A stretch of DNA of 64,000 nucleotides, taken from Defluviicoccus sp. (GTDB lineage: Bacteria > Pseudomonadota > Alphaproteobacteria > MPNO01). Below are positions 43,510 through 52,654 of the stretch, in pieces. The DNA lies in assembly GCA_028821395.1 (NCBI GenBank), contig JAPPGP010000222.1, positions 31,861-95,860 of the forward strand, given 5' to 3'. The notes under the pieces are model-generated. The model was not told where the DNA came from. It ran no database searches and saw nothing but the letters and a program-made list of their open reading frames with translations. Numbering within the stretch: the first letter of the stretch is position 1; every line of letters starts with the position of its first letter. The translations under genes were made by a program, and so were the position numbers.

Positions 43510-44781
43510 CTACTTGATGCCCCGCACCCAGTCCAGGGTCTTGGTGCCGAGCGGCGGGTTGATGTCCTCCGCCTTGTGGTGGACGATGTTCTCGAGGATC
43601 GCGAAGCCGTATTTCTTCGAGAACTTGGTCACCCCGACCAGCCCGCCATGCACCGCCTGGTGGTCCGACCGCATGGTGATGGTGCCGCTCGGAGTCTCCC
43701 AGCTCAGGTCTTCGAAGGCCGCGATGACCTGCTCGGTGGTGGGCCAGCGCCCGGCGGCCTTGATCGCCTTCTCATAGGCCGCCTTCAACCCGGACCACGC
43801 CTGGTAGGTGCGGTACGCCGGATAGTCGGGATAGCGCTTGTTGTGCGCGTAGACCTCCGCGACGAACTCCTTGTGTCCCGGGGCTCCCTCGAGGGCGAAG
43901 AAGCCGGCGGTCGCACGCGGCGCCGCGACCACGCCGTCGGGCATCGACTTGCCGACATTCTGCAGCACCTGCTCGCCGGTCGAGAGCAGCACCAGGCTCT
44001 GGTCGAACAGCCCGCGCGGGCGCGCCTGCTTGATGAAGGTGATCAGCCCGCCGCCCCAGAAGCTGGAATGGACCACGTCGGGCCGCGCCGCCAGCAGGCG
44101 GGAGATCTCGGCCGAGTACTCGCCGGCCTGGAACTTGGTCCACAGCTCGGCGACCACCTCGACGTCGGGCTTGAGGCGCTGCATCGCGATCTTGAACGCC
44201 TCCCAGGAATCGCGGCCCCAGGCGTAGTCCTCGTTGGCGCCGGCGATGGTCTTGATGTCGGGGTTGACGGACAGCGCATAGCGCGCGAGCGAGACGCTGT
44301 CGCCGGCCTGGTTGGCCGCCGTCCGGAAGACGTATTTGAGCTTGTTGTCCTCGGTCAGGCGGTGGGTGCCGCAGACATGCACCACGGTCAGGATCTTGAG
44401 CTCCTCGGCCACCGGCGCGATGGCCAGGCAGTTGCCGCTGGAGGTGTAGCCGACGACCGCATCCACCTTCTCGTCGAGCACCAGGCGACGCAGCTCGGAG
44501 ACCTGCTTCTTCGGCCCGCCGCCCTCGTCGACCAGCACAAGGTCGATCGGAACGCCGCCGATGCCGCCCTCCTTGTTCCACTTGGCGACCAGCCACTCCG
44601 ACGTCCCCTTGCCGGACACGCCGAACACCGCCGCGCCGCCCGAGAAGAAGTCGACGAACGCCACCTTGAGCGCCTTGGGCGCCCCTTCGGGCGGGGCCGC
44701 GGCGGCGCCGAACGCCATCGCCCCGGCGGCGAGCGCGCCGAGCGCGAAGGAGAGAATTCCAGATTTCGAGACTTTCCGCAT
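43510..44781 (-). CDS. HAAT ABC importer substrate-binding protein, system 1
   Basis: A 423-residue periplasmic LivK-type binding protein with a signal peptide (about 1-29, cleaving after FGAAAA). It has VAFVDFFSGGAAVFGVSGKG at the ligand end, VVGYTSSGNCLAIAPVAEELK and CGTHRLTEDNKLKYVFRT. It is clearly related to the system 2 binding protein (shared SSG-C, VCGT and HSSFWGG motifs) and less to system 3. The ATG at 44781 follows AAGGGAGG; the longer frame to 44874 lacks a signal peptide at its start. Ligand unknown. Confidence 0.9.
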   Translation of the reverse strand: MRKVSKSGILSFALGALAAGAMAFGAAAAPPEGAPKALKVAFVDFFSGGAAVFGVSGKGTSEWLVAKWNKEGGIGGVPIDLVLVDEGGGPKKQVSELRRLVLDEKVDAVVGYTSSGNCLAIAPVAEELKILTVVHVCGTHRLTEDNKLKYVFRTAANQAGDSVSLARYALSVNPDIKTIAGANEDYAWGRDSWEAFKIAMQRLKPDVEVVAELWTKFQAGEYSAEISRLLAARPDVVHSSFWGGGLITFIKQARPRGLFDQSLVLLSTGEQVLQNVGKSMPDGVVAAPRATAGFFALEGAPGHKEFVAEVYAHNKRYPDYPAYRTYQAWSGLKAAYEKAIKAAGRWPTTEQVIAAFEDLSWETPSGTITMRSDHQAVHGGLVGVTKFSKKYGFAILENIVHHKAEDINPPLGTKTLDWVRGIK

Positions 44782-44814
44782 GACGCGCCTCCCTTTTCCA
44801 TAGGGCTCCGCGAG

Positions 44815-44890
44815 GCCGTCGCTTACGTCGTTGCTTACCGTTTTTCGCGGCCGCTCGCGGACGGTTCTTCCCAAACCGGCCCAAACGGTA
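44815..44890. promoter_or_regulatory. Tandem short repeats upstream of the system 1 binding-protein gene
   Basis: Two adjacent 12-base repeats (GCCGTCGCTTAC at 44815-44826 and GTCGTTGCTTAC at 44827-44838; 10 of 12 match) and two adjacent 10-base repeats (CCAAACCGGC at 44871-44880 and CCAAACGGTA at 44881-44890) lie in the 153-base gap between systems 2 and 1. They could be regulator half-sites and suggest a separate promoter for system 1. No regulator is adjacent. Confidence 0.35.
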
Positions 44891-44934
44891 GCACAAACGA
44901 ATCGGGACCGGAAGCGCCCGCCGGGCGCCGCCGT

Positions 44935-45579
44935 TCAGTGCGGGACGATGCTGCCGCGCTCGATGACGTAGATGTCGTCGAGCAGGGGAGCGATGTGGAC
45001 GTCGTTCGACTCGGCGACCAGCACCGACTCGCCCTCCGCCTTCAAATTGCCCAGGATCTCGACCATGCGCTGGGCGAAGACCGGCGCGATTCCCTCGCTC
45101 GGCTCGTCGAGCAGCAGCAGCTTGGTGCCGCACATGATGGCGCGGGCGAAGGCGACGAATTTCTGCTGCCCGCCGGACAGTGTCGTCGCGCCGCGGTTGC
45201 GGAACTCCTCGACCTCCGGCATCAGCCCGTAGATCCATTGCAGGCGCTCGGCGGCGCCCTCGGACCTGGTCGACCACACCGGCAGCATGATGTTCTCTTC
45301 CGCCGTCAGCTCGGGCACCAGGCGGCGATCTTCCGGCATGAATCCGATCCCGAGATGGGCGCGGCGATGGGCGTGCGAGGCGCCGAGATCGAGATGCTCG
45401 AACTGGATCGACCCCTTCTGCAGCTTGAGCGCGCCCATGATCGCGCGCATCACCGTCGTCTTGCCGGCGCCGTTGCGGCCGATCAGCCCGCACATCGAGC
45501 CCGACGGCACCTCCAAGCTCACGCCGCGCAGGATCTCCGTGGCGCCGATGCTGACATCGATACCCGTGACGGTCAGCAT
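44935..45579 (-). CDS. HAAT ABC importer ATPase, LivF-like, system 2 (atypical)
   Basis: A 214-residue ABC ATPase with Walker A GRNGAGKT, TLSGGQQKFVAFARAIM and LLLLDEPSEGIAP. Like the system 1 subunit it has FMPEDRRLVPELTAEENIMLPVW and a LVAESNDVH switch in place of LivF's VEQN. The start overlaps the LivG-like gene by seven bases. Last gene of system 2. Confidence 0.87.
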   Translation of the reverse strand: MLTVTGIDVSIGATEILRGVSLEVPSGSMCGLIGRNGAGKTTVMRAIMGALKLQKGSIQFEHLDLGASHAHRRAHLGIGFMPEDRRLVPELTAEENIMLPVWSTRSEGAAERLQWIYGLMPEVEEFRNRGATTLSGGQQKFVAFARAIMCGTKLLLLDEPSEGIAPVFAQRMVEILGNLKAEGESVLVAESNDVHIAPLLDDIYVIERGSIVPH

Positions 45580-46379
45580 CGGCCCGCCTCCCCCTCCTCG
45601 GCCGCGTCCCCGTTGCCGGCGCGCGCGCGGTGGTATTCCTTGCCGATCACGAATTCCTGCACCAGGGGATCGACCATCGCCTGTTCAGTCGGCGCGTCGC
45701 AGATGATCTCGCCCTGCGAGAAGGCGAGCACGCGGGAGACATAGCGCTCGACGATCTCCATGTCGTGCTCGATGAAGAGCACCGTGGTCTCCTCCTCCTT
45801 CAGCGCCTGCATCAATATGTCCATGATGCCGAACTTCTCCTCGACGCTGATCCCGCTGGTCGGCTCGTCGAGCATCAGCAGCTTCGGCTTGCGCACCGTC
45901 GCCATCGCGATGTCGAGCAGCTTGCGCACGCCCTGCGGCAGGGCCGAGGCCGCGACATTGCGGTAATCGGCGATCTGGTAGCGCAGCAGATGCTGGTCCA
46001 CCCGGTCGCCCCGGTCGCCCCGCATCAGCGCGCCCAGCAGGCCGAGCCCGTCGCCCTCGGCGATGCCGAAGCAGATCATCAGATTGTCGAACACGCTCTC
46101 CGACAGGAACACCTGCGGCACCTGGAACGAGCGGCACAGCCCGAGCCGGGTGATCTGGCGCACCGAGCGGCCGCGGATGTTGCGGCCCATGAACTCGATC
46201 GTGCCCTCGGTCGGCTCCAGATAGCCGGTCACCATGTTGACGAAGGTGGTCTTGCCGGCGCCGTTGGCGCCGATCACGCCGACGGTCTCGCCCTGCTCGA
46301 TGACGACGTTGATGTTGTGGGCGGCGACGACGGCGCCGAAGCTCTTCTCCAGCCCCTGGACGTTGAGTACGACAGACAT
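45573..46379 (-). CDS. HAAT ABC importer ATPase, LivG-like, system 2
   Basis: A 268-residue ABC ATPase. It starts MSVVLNVQGLEKSFGAVVAAHN, with the A-loop phenylalanine in KSFGAV, then Walker A GANGAGKT, ALPQGVRKLLDIAMATVRKP in place of a plain LSGGQ, LLMLDEPTSGISVEEKF and the H-loop FIEHDME. The C-terminal 30 residues are charged. It is a close paralogue of the system 1 LivG and provides the best guide to that protein's true start. Confidence 0.9.
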   Translation of the reverse strand: MSVVLNVQGLEKSFGAVVAAHNINVVIEQGETVGVIGANGAGKTTFVNMVTGYLEPTEGTIEFMGRNIRGRSVRQITRLGLCRSFQVPQVFLSESVFDNLMICFGIAEGDGLGLLGALMRGDRGDRVDQHLLRYQIADYRNVAASALPQGVRKLLDIAMATVRKPKLLMLDEPTSGISVEEKFGIMDILMQALKEEETTVLFIEHDMEIVERYVSRVLAFSQGEIICDAPTEQAMVDPLVQEFVIGKEYHRARAGNGDAAEEGEAGRC

Positions 46380-46383
46380 GGGC

Positions 46384-47370
46384 TTACGCCTTTTCCCGTT
46401 CCGCTTCGAGCCTGGCCCGCTCGGTGCGCCGCTTGTTCCAGCGGTCGACCAGGGACCACAGCCCGTTGGGCAGGAACATGATGATGAGCAGCAGCGTCCC
46501 GCCCATGATGAGCTGCCAGATGCCGGGGAACTGTTCGAACGCGTAGGTGCGGATCAGCTCGTAGAGCAGCGCGCCGATGAACGGTGCGCCGACATTGCCG
46601 GTGCCGCTCAGGATCGCGATGAACACGAAGTCGCCGGAGATCGGCCAGTAGGCCATCGAGTCGGGATCGACATGGCCGATGGTCATGGCGGCGATGGCGC
46701 CGCCGAACCCGCCGACCAGGCCGGAGATGGTGTACTTGACGTGGATCGCGCGCTCGGCCGAGTAGCCGAGGAATTCGAGGCGGATCTCGTTCTCGCGCAC
46801 CGCCGTCGTCATGTAGCCCAGCGTCGAACGCAAGTAGTGGTGCACCGCCATCGCGACGGCCCAGGTCATGATCGCCGCGAAGAAGAAGAGCGCGGTCTTG
46901 TTCGCGGCGCCCTCCGGCGCGTACCAGAGATAGGTCGTCCGTTCGAGGCTGATGCCGTCGGTCGAGCCCAGGCTCTCCAGCTTGGCCAGCACGCCGTAGA
47001 GGATCATCGAGAAGGCGAGGTTCAGCAGGGCGAAGAAGATGCCCCGGTAGCGCCTCAGCAGGAAGCCGAGGGCCCAGGCGAACCCGCCGGCGACGACGAC
47101 GCCGCAGGCAACCGTGAAGAACGCGTCGGTGATGCCGAGATACTTGACGATCAGGGCCACGGTATAGGCGCCGAAGCCGTAGAACAGGGCGTGGCCGAAG
47201 GAGATCAGCCCGCAGCGCCACAGCACCAGCAGCCCGAGCGCCACCGAACCGCGCGCCAGCGAGAGCAGCAGGATCGCGCGGAACCACTCGGGGATGAAAA
47301 AGTTGACGACGATCAGGACGACCAGGCCGATGGTCAGCGCCCAGCCCGTCCGGTCCATGTACCTGGTCAT
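46384..47370 (-). CDS. HAAT ABC importer permease, LivM-like, system 2
   Basis: A 328-residue permease starting MTRYMDRTGWALTIGLVVLIV. LivM-type stretches are CGLISFGHALFYGFGAYTVAL, FFALLNLAFSMILYGVLAKL and FIAILSGTGNVGAPFIGALLYE. The ATG at 47370 overlaps the LivH-like stop by four bases; the far longer frame upstream lies over LivH and is rejected. The C-terminus is a charged tail (about 16 residues). Confidence 0.9.
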   Translation of the reverse strand: MTRYMDRTGWALTIGLVVLIVVNFFIPEWFRAILLLSLARGSVALGLLVLWRCGLISFGHALFYGFGAYTVALIVKYLGITDAFFTVACGVVVAGGFAWALGFLLRRYRGIFFALLNLAFSMILYGVLAKLESLGSTDGISLERTTYLWYAPEGAANKTALFFFAAIMTWAVAMAVHHYLRSTLGYMTTAVRENEIRLEFLGYSAERAIHVKYTISGLVGGFGGAIAAMTIGHVDPDSMAYWPISGDFVFIAILSGTGNVGAPFIGALLYELIRTYAFEQFPGIWQLIMGGTLLLIIMFLPNGLWSLVDRWNKRRTERARLEAEREKA

Positions 47371-48269
47371 ATCTTCCTCGGCTTGGCGGGGGCGAACAGA
47401 CCCTGGGGCCTGACGATCAGGACGATCGCCATGATCATGTAGATGACGAACAGCTCGAGCACCGGCTCGAGATGCACCGCCGCGGCGCGGGCGACGCCGA
47501 CCACAAGCGAGCCGATCAGCGCGCCCGGAATCGAGCCCATGCCGCCGATGACGACGACGGCGAAGGCGAGCACGATGACCTCCACGCCGATTCCCGGCTG
47601 CACCGAGATCGCCGGCGCCTGGTAGGCGCCGCCGAGCGCGCCGAGGAAGGAGCCCACGATGAAGGTGAGCAGGAAGATCCTGGTGACGTTGATCCCCATC
47701 GACTGGGACAGCTCGCGGTCGAAGATCACCGCCAGCAGCATCTTGCCGAAGGTGGTCCGTCTCAGCCCGTACCACAGCACCGCCGCGACCAGCGCGGAGA
47801 GCAGGATCATCGACAGGTTGTAGTTGTCGAACGGCAGCTCCGCGATATCGGTCTGGCCGAGCAGCGCCAGCGGCTCCGCCGCGATATAGGGGTTGGTCCC
47901 CCAGATCAGCAGCAGCACGTCCTCCAGGATCAGGAAGGCGGCGAAGGTGGCGAGCACGACGATGTGCTCGTCCTCGGCGTAGAGGAACCGGAGCAGCCCG
48001 CGCTCGATGATGATGCCGAACACGATGCCGAGGAAGATCGCGGTCAGCGCCATGATCACGAACGCGCCGGCGCCGGGCCAGCCCGTCTCGGCATAGACGA
48101 TCAGGATCGTGGCGCACAGATAGGCACCGAACGCATAGAGCGAGCCGTGGGTGACGTTGAGGATTTTCTGCACGCCGCAGATCACCGTCAGCCCGACGGA
48201 GACCATGAACAGGTAGGAGGCGTACACCAACCCGTCGATCAGGATGATGAGTAGGAGTTCGGTGTCCAA
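47367..48269 (-). CDS. HAAT ABC importer permease, LivH-like, system 2
   Basis: A 300-residue permease with LivH-type GLTVICGVQKILNVTHGSLYAFGAY and FAVVVIGGMGSIPGALIGSLVV. It starts 122 bases after the system 2 binding-protein stop, across a long hairpin. The preceding binding protein and downstream LivM, LivG and LivF complete system 2. Confidence 0.9.
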   Translation of the reverse strand: MDTELLLIILIDGLVYASYLFMVSVGLTVICGVQKILNVTHGSLYAFGAYLCATILIVYAETGWPGAGAFVIMALTAIFLGIVFGIIIERGLLRFLYAEDEHIVVLATFAAFLILEDVLLLIWGTNPYIAAEPLALLGQTDIAELPFDNYNLSMILLSALVAAVLWYGLRRTTFGKMLLAVIFDRELSQSMGINVTRIFLLTFIVGSFLGALGGAYQAPAISVQPGIGVEVIVLAFAVVVIGGMGSIPGALIGSLVVGVARAAAVHLEPVLELFVIYMIMAIVLIVRPQGLFAPAKPRKI

Positions 48270-48315
48270 CGGTCCGATCCCGTTAGCCGGAAGGCGGCTC
48301 CGGCGAGTCGTGAAC

Positions 48316-48376
48316 GGGCGGGCGAACGAAGATCCGGGCGCCGTTCGCCAGCGCCCGGATGGTTCGCAGCCCGCCT
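48316..48376. other. Nested intercistronic hairpin after the binding-protein gene, HAAT system 2
   Basis: ATCCGGGCGC (48332-48341) pairs perfectly with GCGCCCGGAT (48351-48360). An outer stem formed by about 48317-48327 and 48363-48376 (GGCGGGCGAAC against GTTCGCAGCCCGCC, with a bulge) extends it. It lies between binding-protein stop and LivH-like start on the minus strand and has no T-run. Confidence 0.55.
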
Positions 48377-48391
48377 GGAGCTAGGGCGTGC

Positions 48392-49711
48392 TCAGCCGCA
48401 CTTGGCGCCCTTCATCCCGCCTTCGAGCCAGGGCACGGACTCGACGCCGTCGGGCGGATTGACGCAATCCGGCTCGAACACGACGACGTCCTTGACCACC
48501 ATCTCGCCCTTCTTCTCGTCCCACACGGTGACGCCCCAGCGGTCCTCGGTGACCGCCTGGTGGCCGTTGCTGAGCGCCATCTGCACCGTGCCGGCGAGCG
48601 ACGTGAAGGTCGCGCCCTCGAGCGCCTTGATCACCTGGTCGGTGGTCGGGAACTTGCCGCCATTGTCCTTCATCGCCTTGTCATAGGCGAACTTGGCGGC
48701 GAGGATCCCCTGCCCGTACTGGTAGGTCGGCTGCGCCGGCGGCTCGCCATAGGTCTCGCGGTACTTCTTCTGGAACCACTTGTTGATCGGGGTGTCGATG
48801 TTCACCGCGTACATCCCGTACGGCCCCCGGGTGCCGATGATCTGGCCTTCCGGGAATTTCCGTCCCAAACGGTAGGCGACCGTCTCGCCGACCGTCAGGA
48901 TGAAGGTCTTGCGCTTGAACAGCCCGCGCGCGTTGGCCTGGGCGATGAACGCTTCGAGGTCGCCGCCCCAGAAGCTCGAATGGACCACCTTCTGCTTGGC
49001 CCTGAGCAGCGCCGAGATCTCGGAGCCGTACTGGCCGGAGAACAGCTTGGGGAATTGCTGCTTCTTGGCGGCCTTGACGTCGGGCGCCACGACCTTCATC
49101 GCGAGGCTGAAGTCGCGCCAGGAGTCCTGCCCCCAGGCGTAGTTCTGGTTCAGCCCGATAAAGCCGTTCTCGAGCAGCTCCGGATACTTGCTGGAGATGT
49201 AGCGCGCCGCGCCCGTGTTGTTGCCGGTGCCGTGGCTCATCGTGCGGAACAGGTATTTGGGCTTCTTCACCAGCTCTTCGAAGACCCGCGGCGTGCCGCA
49301 GACCGTCATCAGGGTGAGGACCTTGACCTCCTCGGCGACGCGCGCCACCGCGGCGCAGGTCCCTGAGGAGATGTAGCCGACCACCAAATCGACGCCGTCC
49401 TTCTGCACCTTGTTGCGCAGCTCGGTGACCTGCTTGGTGCCGCCGCCGGCCTCGTCGTAGATCAGCGCCTCGATCTTGCGTCCGGCCAGGCCGACGCTGT
49501 TATAGGGCGCCGGAATCTCGCCGTTGTTGATCGCATTGACCAGCAGCTCGACGCCCTGCTTCGCCGGGATGCCGAAGGCCGGAGCCCCGGCGCCGGTCAG
49601 GAACGTGGGAATCCCCATCTTGACGGTCTGCGCGGTCGCGGCGCCGGCAACCAGTGCCGCGCCCGCCACGCTCGCAAGCAAGACCGCAGTTCTCCCCTGT
49701 CCACGCTTCAT
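48392..49711 (-). CDS. HAAT ABC importer substrate-binding protein, system 2
   Basis: A 439-residue periplasmic LivK-type protein with a signal peptide (1-27, cleaving after ATA). Motifs shared with the system 1 protein are GYISSGTCAAVARVAEEVK, VCGTPRVFEELV and VHSSFWGGDLEAF. It also has two C-terminal cysteines (PDCVNPPDG and KGAKCG) that could form a disulfide. The ATG at 49711 starts a clear signal sequence, while the longer frame does not. Ligand unknown. Confidence 0.9.
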   Translation of the reverse strand: MKRGQGRTAVLLASVAGAALVAGAATAQTVKMGIPTFLTGAGAPAFGIPAKQGVELLVNAINNGEIPAPYNSVGLAGRKIEALIYDEAGGGTKQVTELRNKVQKDGVDLVVGYISSGTCAAVARVAEEVKVLTLMTVCGTPRVFEELVKKPKYLFRTMSHGTGNNTGAARYISSKYPELLENGFIGLNQNYAWGQDSWRDFSLAMKVVAPDVKAAKKQQFPKLFSGQYGSEISALLRAKQKVVHSSFWGGDLEAFIAQANARGLFKRKTFILTVGETVAYRLGRKFPEGQIIGTRGPYGMYAVNIDTPINKWFQKKYRETYGEPPAQPTYQYGQGILAAKFAYDKAMKDNGGKFPTTDQVIKALEGATFTSLAGTVQMALSNGHQAVTEDRWGVTVWDEKKGEMVVKDVVVFEPDCVNPPDGVESVPWLEGGMKGAKCG

Positions 49712-49903
49712 GTGATCCTCCCGCATGTTCATGGAAATGGCCGAAGAGGCGCTAAACTGCCAGCACAGCCGTGCCGTTGCAACCCGCCCGGAAGCGCAAG
49801 AGCTCCCGGCCCGGCACACGGGCGATGGATCGGAAAGCGCGGTCCCGCGGTCCGCGGGCGCCGCCGGGAACGGGGCCGGGCGGTCCCGCCCCCGGCGGGC
49901 TCG

Positions 49904-51070
49904 CTACTTCTTCACGTTGACGTACTTGCCGCCGATAACCTTCAGGATGGCGCTGGCGCCCGAGCCGTCGCCCACCTCGTCCATCGTGGTCTCGCCGGAA
50001 ATCCCGTCATAGCCCTTGAGCGCGGCCCAGCCCTGGCGGATGCGGTCGCGGTCGGCCTCCAGGTCGCCGGACTCGTTGGTGACCCCCTGGGTCTCCATGA
50101 TCATCTTGAGGATGTGGGTGGAGTCGTAGGCGCGGGGGCCGCCATAGGGCGGCTTCTTGCCCTTGTTGACGGCCGCGATCTTCTTCACATAGGCCTGCAC
50201 CGCGGGCCTCGGATCGTCGATCCAGGCGGCGGTCGACATGTAGCTGCCCTCGGTCGCCTTGCCGCCGAGCTGGATGAAGCCGGGCGCGCCGGCGCAGGCG
50301 CCGCCGACGATGGGCGCGTCGAGCCCCTGCTTGCGCGCCTCCTTGGCGATCCCGGCGGCCTGTTGGTAGCACGACCCCAGCGCGATCCCGTCCGGGTTGA
50401 GCGCCTTGGCCTTGGTGATCTGGGCCGAGAAATCGGTGTCCTTGGTGCGGTAGGTCAGCATGCCGAGCTGCTTGACCCCGTATTTCTTGAGCAGCACCGG
50501 CATGATCTTGGCGCCTTCGGCCTTGGAGACCGCGTCCTCGAGGTCGTGGACGATCACCGCCGACTTGATCTTGTACTCGTCGACCCAGGCCTTGACGACG
50601 GGGTCGAGCTGCTTGTCGCTGGTCAGCGTGTTGCGGAACGCCCAGGGGCTCATCGCCGACAGACCCGGCTTGGACGAGCAGTAGGAGATCATCGACACCT
50701 TGTGGCGGTCGAGCTGCGGCGCCAGGATCTCGTAGATCGAGCTGAAGCAGGGCCCGAACACCGCCAGCACCTTGTCGCGCGTCACCAGCTTGGTGAACCC
50801 CTTGATGCCCTCGGACTCCTTCGACTGGGTGTCCCAGAAGATCACCTTGAGCGGAACCCCGCCGATGCCGCCGGCGGCGTTGATCTCGTCCTGCGCGATC
50901 TTGATGGATTCGCGCGCGGTATAGCCCCACTCCGCCCCCTTGCCGGTTATCGGCACCAGGGCGCCGACCTTGACCGACCGCCCGGAGAGCTTCGCCGCCT
51001 CGGGCGCCGCCGAGAGCGCGACCAGCGCCGCCGCACCGGCGGCGATTGCGAGAATTGACATGTGTCTCAT
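49904..51070 (-). CDS. HAAT ABC importer substrate-binding protein, system 3
   Basis: A 388-residue LivK-type periplasmic protein. Signal peptide MRHMSILAIAAGAAALVALSA (about 1-25), then VKVGALVPITGKGAEWGYTARESIKIAQDEINAAGGIGG, the canonical family start. ATG at 51070 is preceded by GAGAGG about seven bases upstream. Unlike systems 1 and 2, the binding-protein gene comes last in its operon, 28 bases after LivF, and no strong hairpin follows directly within the operon. Confidence 0.9.
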   Translation of the reverse strand: MRHMSILAIAAGAAALVALSAAPEAAKLSGRSVKVGALVPITGKGAEWGYTARESIKIAQDEINAAGGIGGVPLKVIFWDTQSKESEGIKGFTKLVTRDKVLAVFGPCFSSIYEILAPQLDRHKVSMISYCSSKPGLSAMSPWAFRNTLTSDKQLDPVVKAWVDEYKIKSAVIVHDLEDAVSKAEGAKIMPVLLKKYGVKQLGMLTYRTKDTDFSAQITKAKALNPDGIALGSCYQQAAGIAKEARKQGLDAPIVGGACAGAPGFIQLGGKATEGSYMSTAAWIDDPRPAVQAYVKKIAAVNKGKKPPYGGPRAYDSTHILKMIMETQGVTNESGDLEADRDRIRQGWAALKGYDGISGETTMDEVGDGSGASAILKVIGGKYVNVKK

Positions 51071-51098
51071 CGTGTAACCTCTCCCTTTCGGTTTTCTC

Positions 51099-51857
51099 TC
51101 AGGATAGTCGCGTTCCGCGGTCTCGGGTAGGCCCGGTTTCCTCGCCGGCCTGCTTGCCGAGATAGGTTCGCTGGACCCCCGGGTCGTTCAGCAGCTCCCC
51201 CCCGCTTCCCTCGAGCGCGATCAGCCCCCGCTCCAGGACGTAGCCCCGGTCCGCGAGCTGGAGCGCGCGGCGGGCGTTCTGTTCGACGAGGAAGATGGTG
51301 TTGCCCTCCTCCCGCAAGTCCCTGAGCGTGCGGAAGATCTGGGTGACGATCATCGGCGCCAGGCCGAGCGAGGGCTCGTCCAGCAGCAGCAGGCTGGGCC
51401 GCCCCATCAGGGCCCGGCCGATCGCCAGCATCTGCTGCTCTCCGCCGCTCAGCGTCCCCGCCAGCTGGGCCCGGCGTTCGCCGAGCGCGGGAAACTTTTG
51501 CAGCATCCGGCCGATATCGGCGTCGATCTCCGCATCGCGCCGCGTATGGGCCCCCATCTTGAGGTTCTCCAGCACCGTCATGCGCTTGAGGATCGCCCGT
51601 CCCTCGGCGACCTGGCAGATCCCCATCTCGACCGTGCGGTGGGCGGGCAGCCGGACGATGTCGCGCCCCTCGAAGAAAATGCGCCCGCCGGTCGGGCGGA
51701 CCAGCCCGGAGATGGTCTTGAGCAGGGTGGTCTTGCCGGCGCCGTTGGCGCCGATCAGCGCGACGATCTCGCCGCGCTCGATGGCCAGCTCGACGCCGCG
51801 CAGCACGCGGATCTGGCCGTAGCCGGCGTAGAGGCCGTCGACTTGGAGGATGGTCAA
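51099..51857 (-). CDS. HAAT ABC importer ATPase, LivF-like, system 3 (TTG start)
   Basis: A 252-residue canonical LivF with Walker A GANGAGKT, CQVAEGRAILKRMTVLENLKMGA, TLSGGEQQMLAIGRALM, LLLDEPSLGLAP and the VEQNARRALQLADRGYVLERG ending. The TTG at 51857 is the only start giving the usual N-terminus (TILQVDGLYAGYG). It overlaps the LivG stop by four bases (TTGA) behind GAAGAGGA, implying reinitiation. The C-terminal 15 residues after YLGKQA are extra. Confidence 0.85.
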   Translation of the reverse strand: MTILQVDGLYAGYGQIRVLRGVELAIERGEIVALIGANGAGKTTLLKTISGLVRPTGGRIFFEGRDIVRLPAHRTVEMGICQVAEGRAILKRMTVLENLKMGAHTRRDAEIDADIGRMLQKFPALGERRAQLAGTLSGGEQQMLAIGRALMGRPSLLLLDEPSLGLAPMIVTQIFRTLRDLREEGNTIFLVEQNARRALQLADRGYVLERGLIALEGSGGELLNDPGVQRTYLGKQAGEETGPTRDRGTRLS

Positions 51858-52654
51858 AGGGTTTCCTCTTCGCCGAGATAGGCCTCGATCACCGCCGGGT
51901 CGCGCTGCACCTCGGACGGGTGCCCTTCGGCGATCTTGTCGCCGAAATTGAGCACCGTGATCCAATCCGAGATTCCCATCACCAGGTTCATGTCGTGCTC
52001 GACCAGGACGACGGTCACGCCGCGATCGCGCACGCGGCAGATCAGCGCGTCGAGATCCTCGGTCTCGCGGATGTTCATCCCCGCCGCCGGCTCGTCGAGC
52101 AGCAGCAGCCCGGGCTCCATCGCCAGCGCCCGTCCGAGCTCGAGCAGGCGCTGTTCGCCGTAGGGCAGGTCCGTCGCCATGGCGTGGCGCTTCTCGGCGA
52201 GCCCGACGAATTCGAGGGTCTCCAGCGCCCGGCGGCGCATCTCGGTCTCCTCCGGGGCCTCGCCGAAGGGGCGGTGCCAGGCCGCCTTCAGGAACGACCG
52301 CCAGAGCGACGGGTAGATGCGCCAGTGCTCGCCCAGCATCACGTTCTCCAGCACCGTCATGTGGCCGAACAGGCGGATGTTCTGAAACGTCCTGGCGATC
52401 CCGAGCGCCGCGCGCCCGTGCGGCCGCAGCCGTCCGAGCGGCCGGTCGCGGAACCGAATTTCGCCGGAATCGGGCGCCATCACCCCGGACAGCAGGTTGA
52501 ACAACGTCGTCTTGCCCGCGCCGTTCGGGCCGATGACGGCGTGGATGCTGCCCTCGCGCACCGCGATGTCGACGTCGCGCAGCGCATGAAAGCCGCCGAA
52601 CCGCTTGGTCAGGCCGGCGGCGCTGAGACAGTAGCCGTCGACCGCCTCAGGCAT
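51854..52654 (-). CDS. HAAT ABC importer ATPase, LivG-like, system 3
   Basis: A 266-residue canonical LivG with Walker A GPNGAGKT, GIARTFQNIRLFGHMTVLENVMLGEH, LPYGEQRLLELGRALAMEP, LLLDEPAAGMN and the H-loop VEHDMNLVMGISD. It overlaps the LivM-like gene by eight bases and the LivF-like gene by four. Confidence 0.92.
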   Translation of the reverse strand: MPEAVDGYCLSAAGLTKRFGGFHALRDVDIAVREGSIHAVIGPNGAGKTTLFNLLSGVMAPDSGEIRFRDRPLGRLRPHGRAALGIARTFQNIRLFGHMTVLENVMLGEHWRIYPSLWRSFLKAAWHRPFGEAPEETEMRRRALETLEFVGLAEKRHAMATDLPYGEQRLLELGRALAMEPGLLLLDEPAAGMNIRETEDLDALICRVRDRGVTVVLVEHDMNLVMGISDWITVLNFGDKIAEGHPSEVQRDPAVIEAYLGEEETL

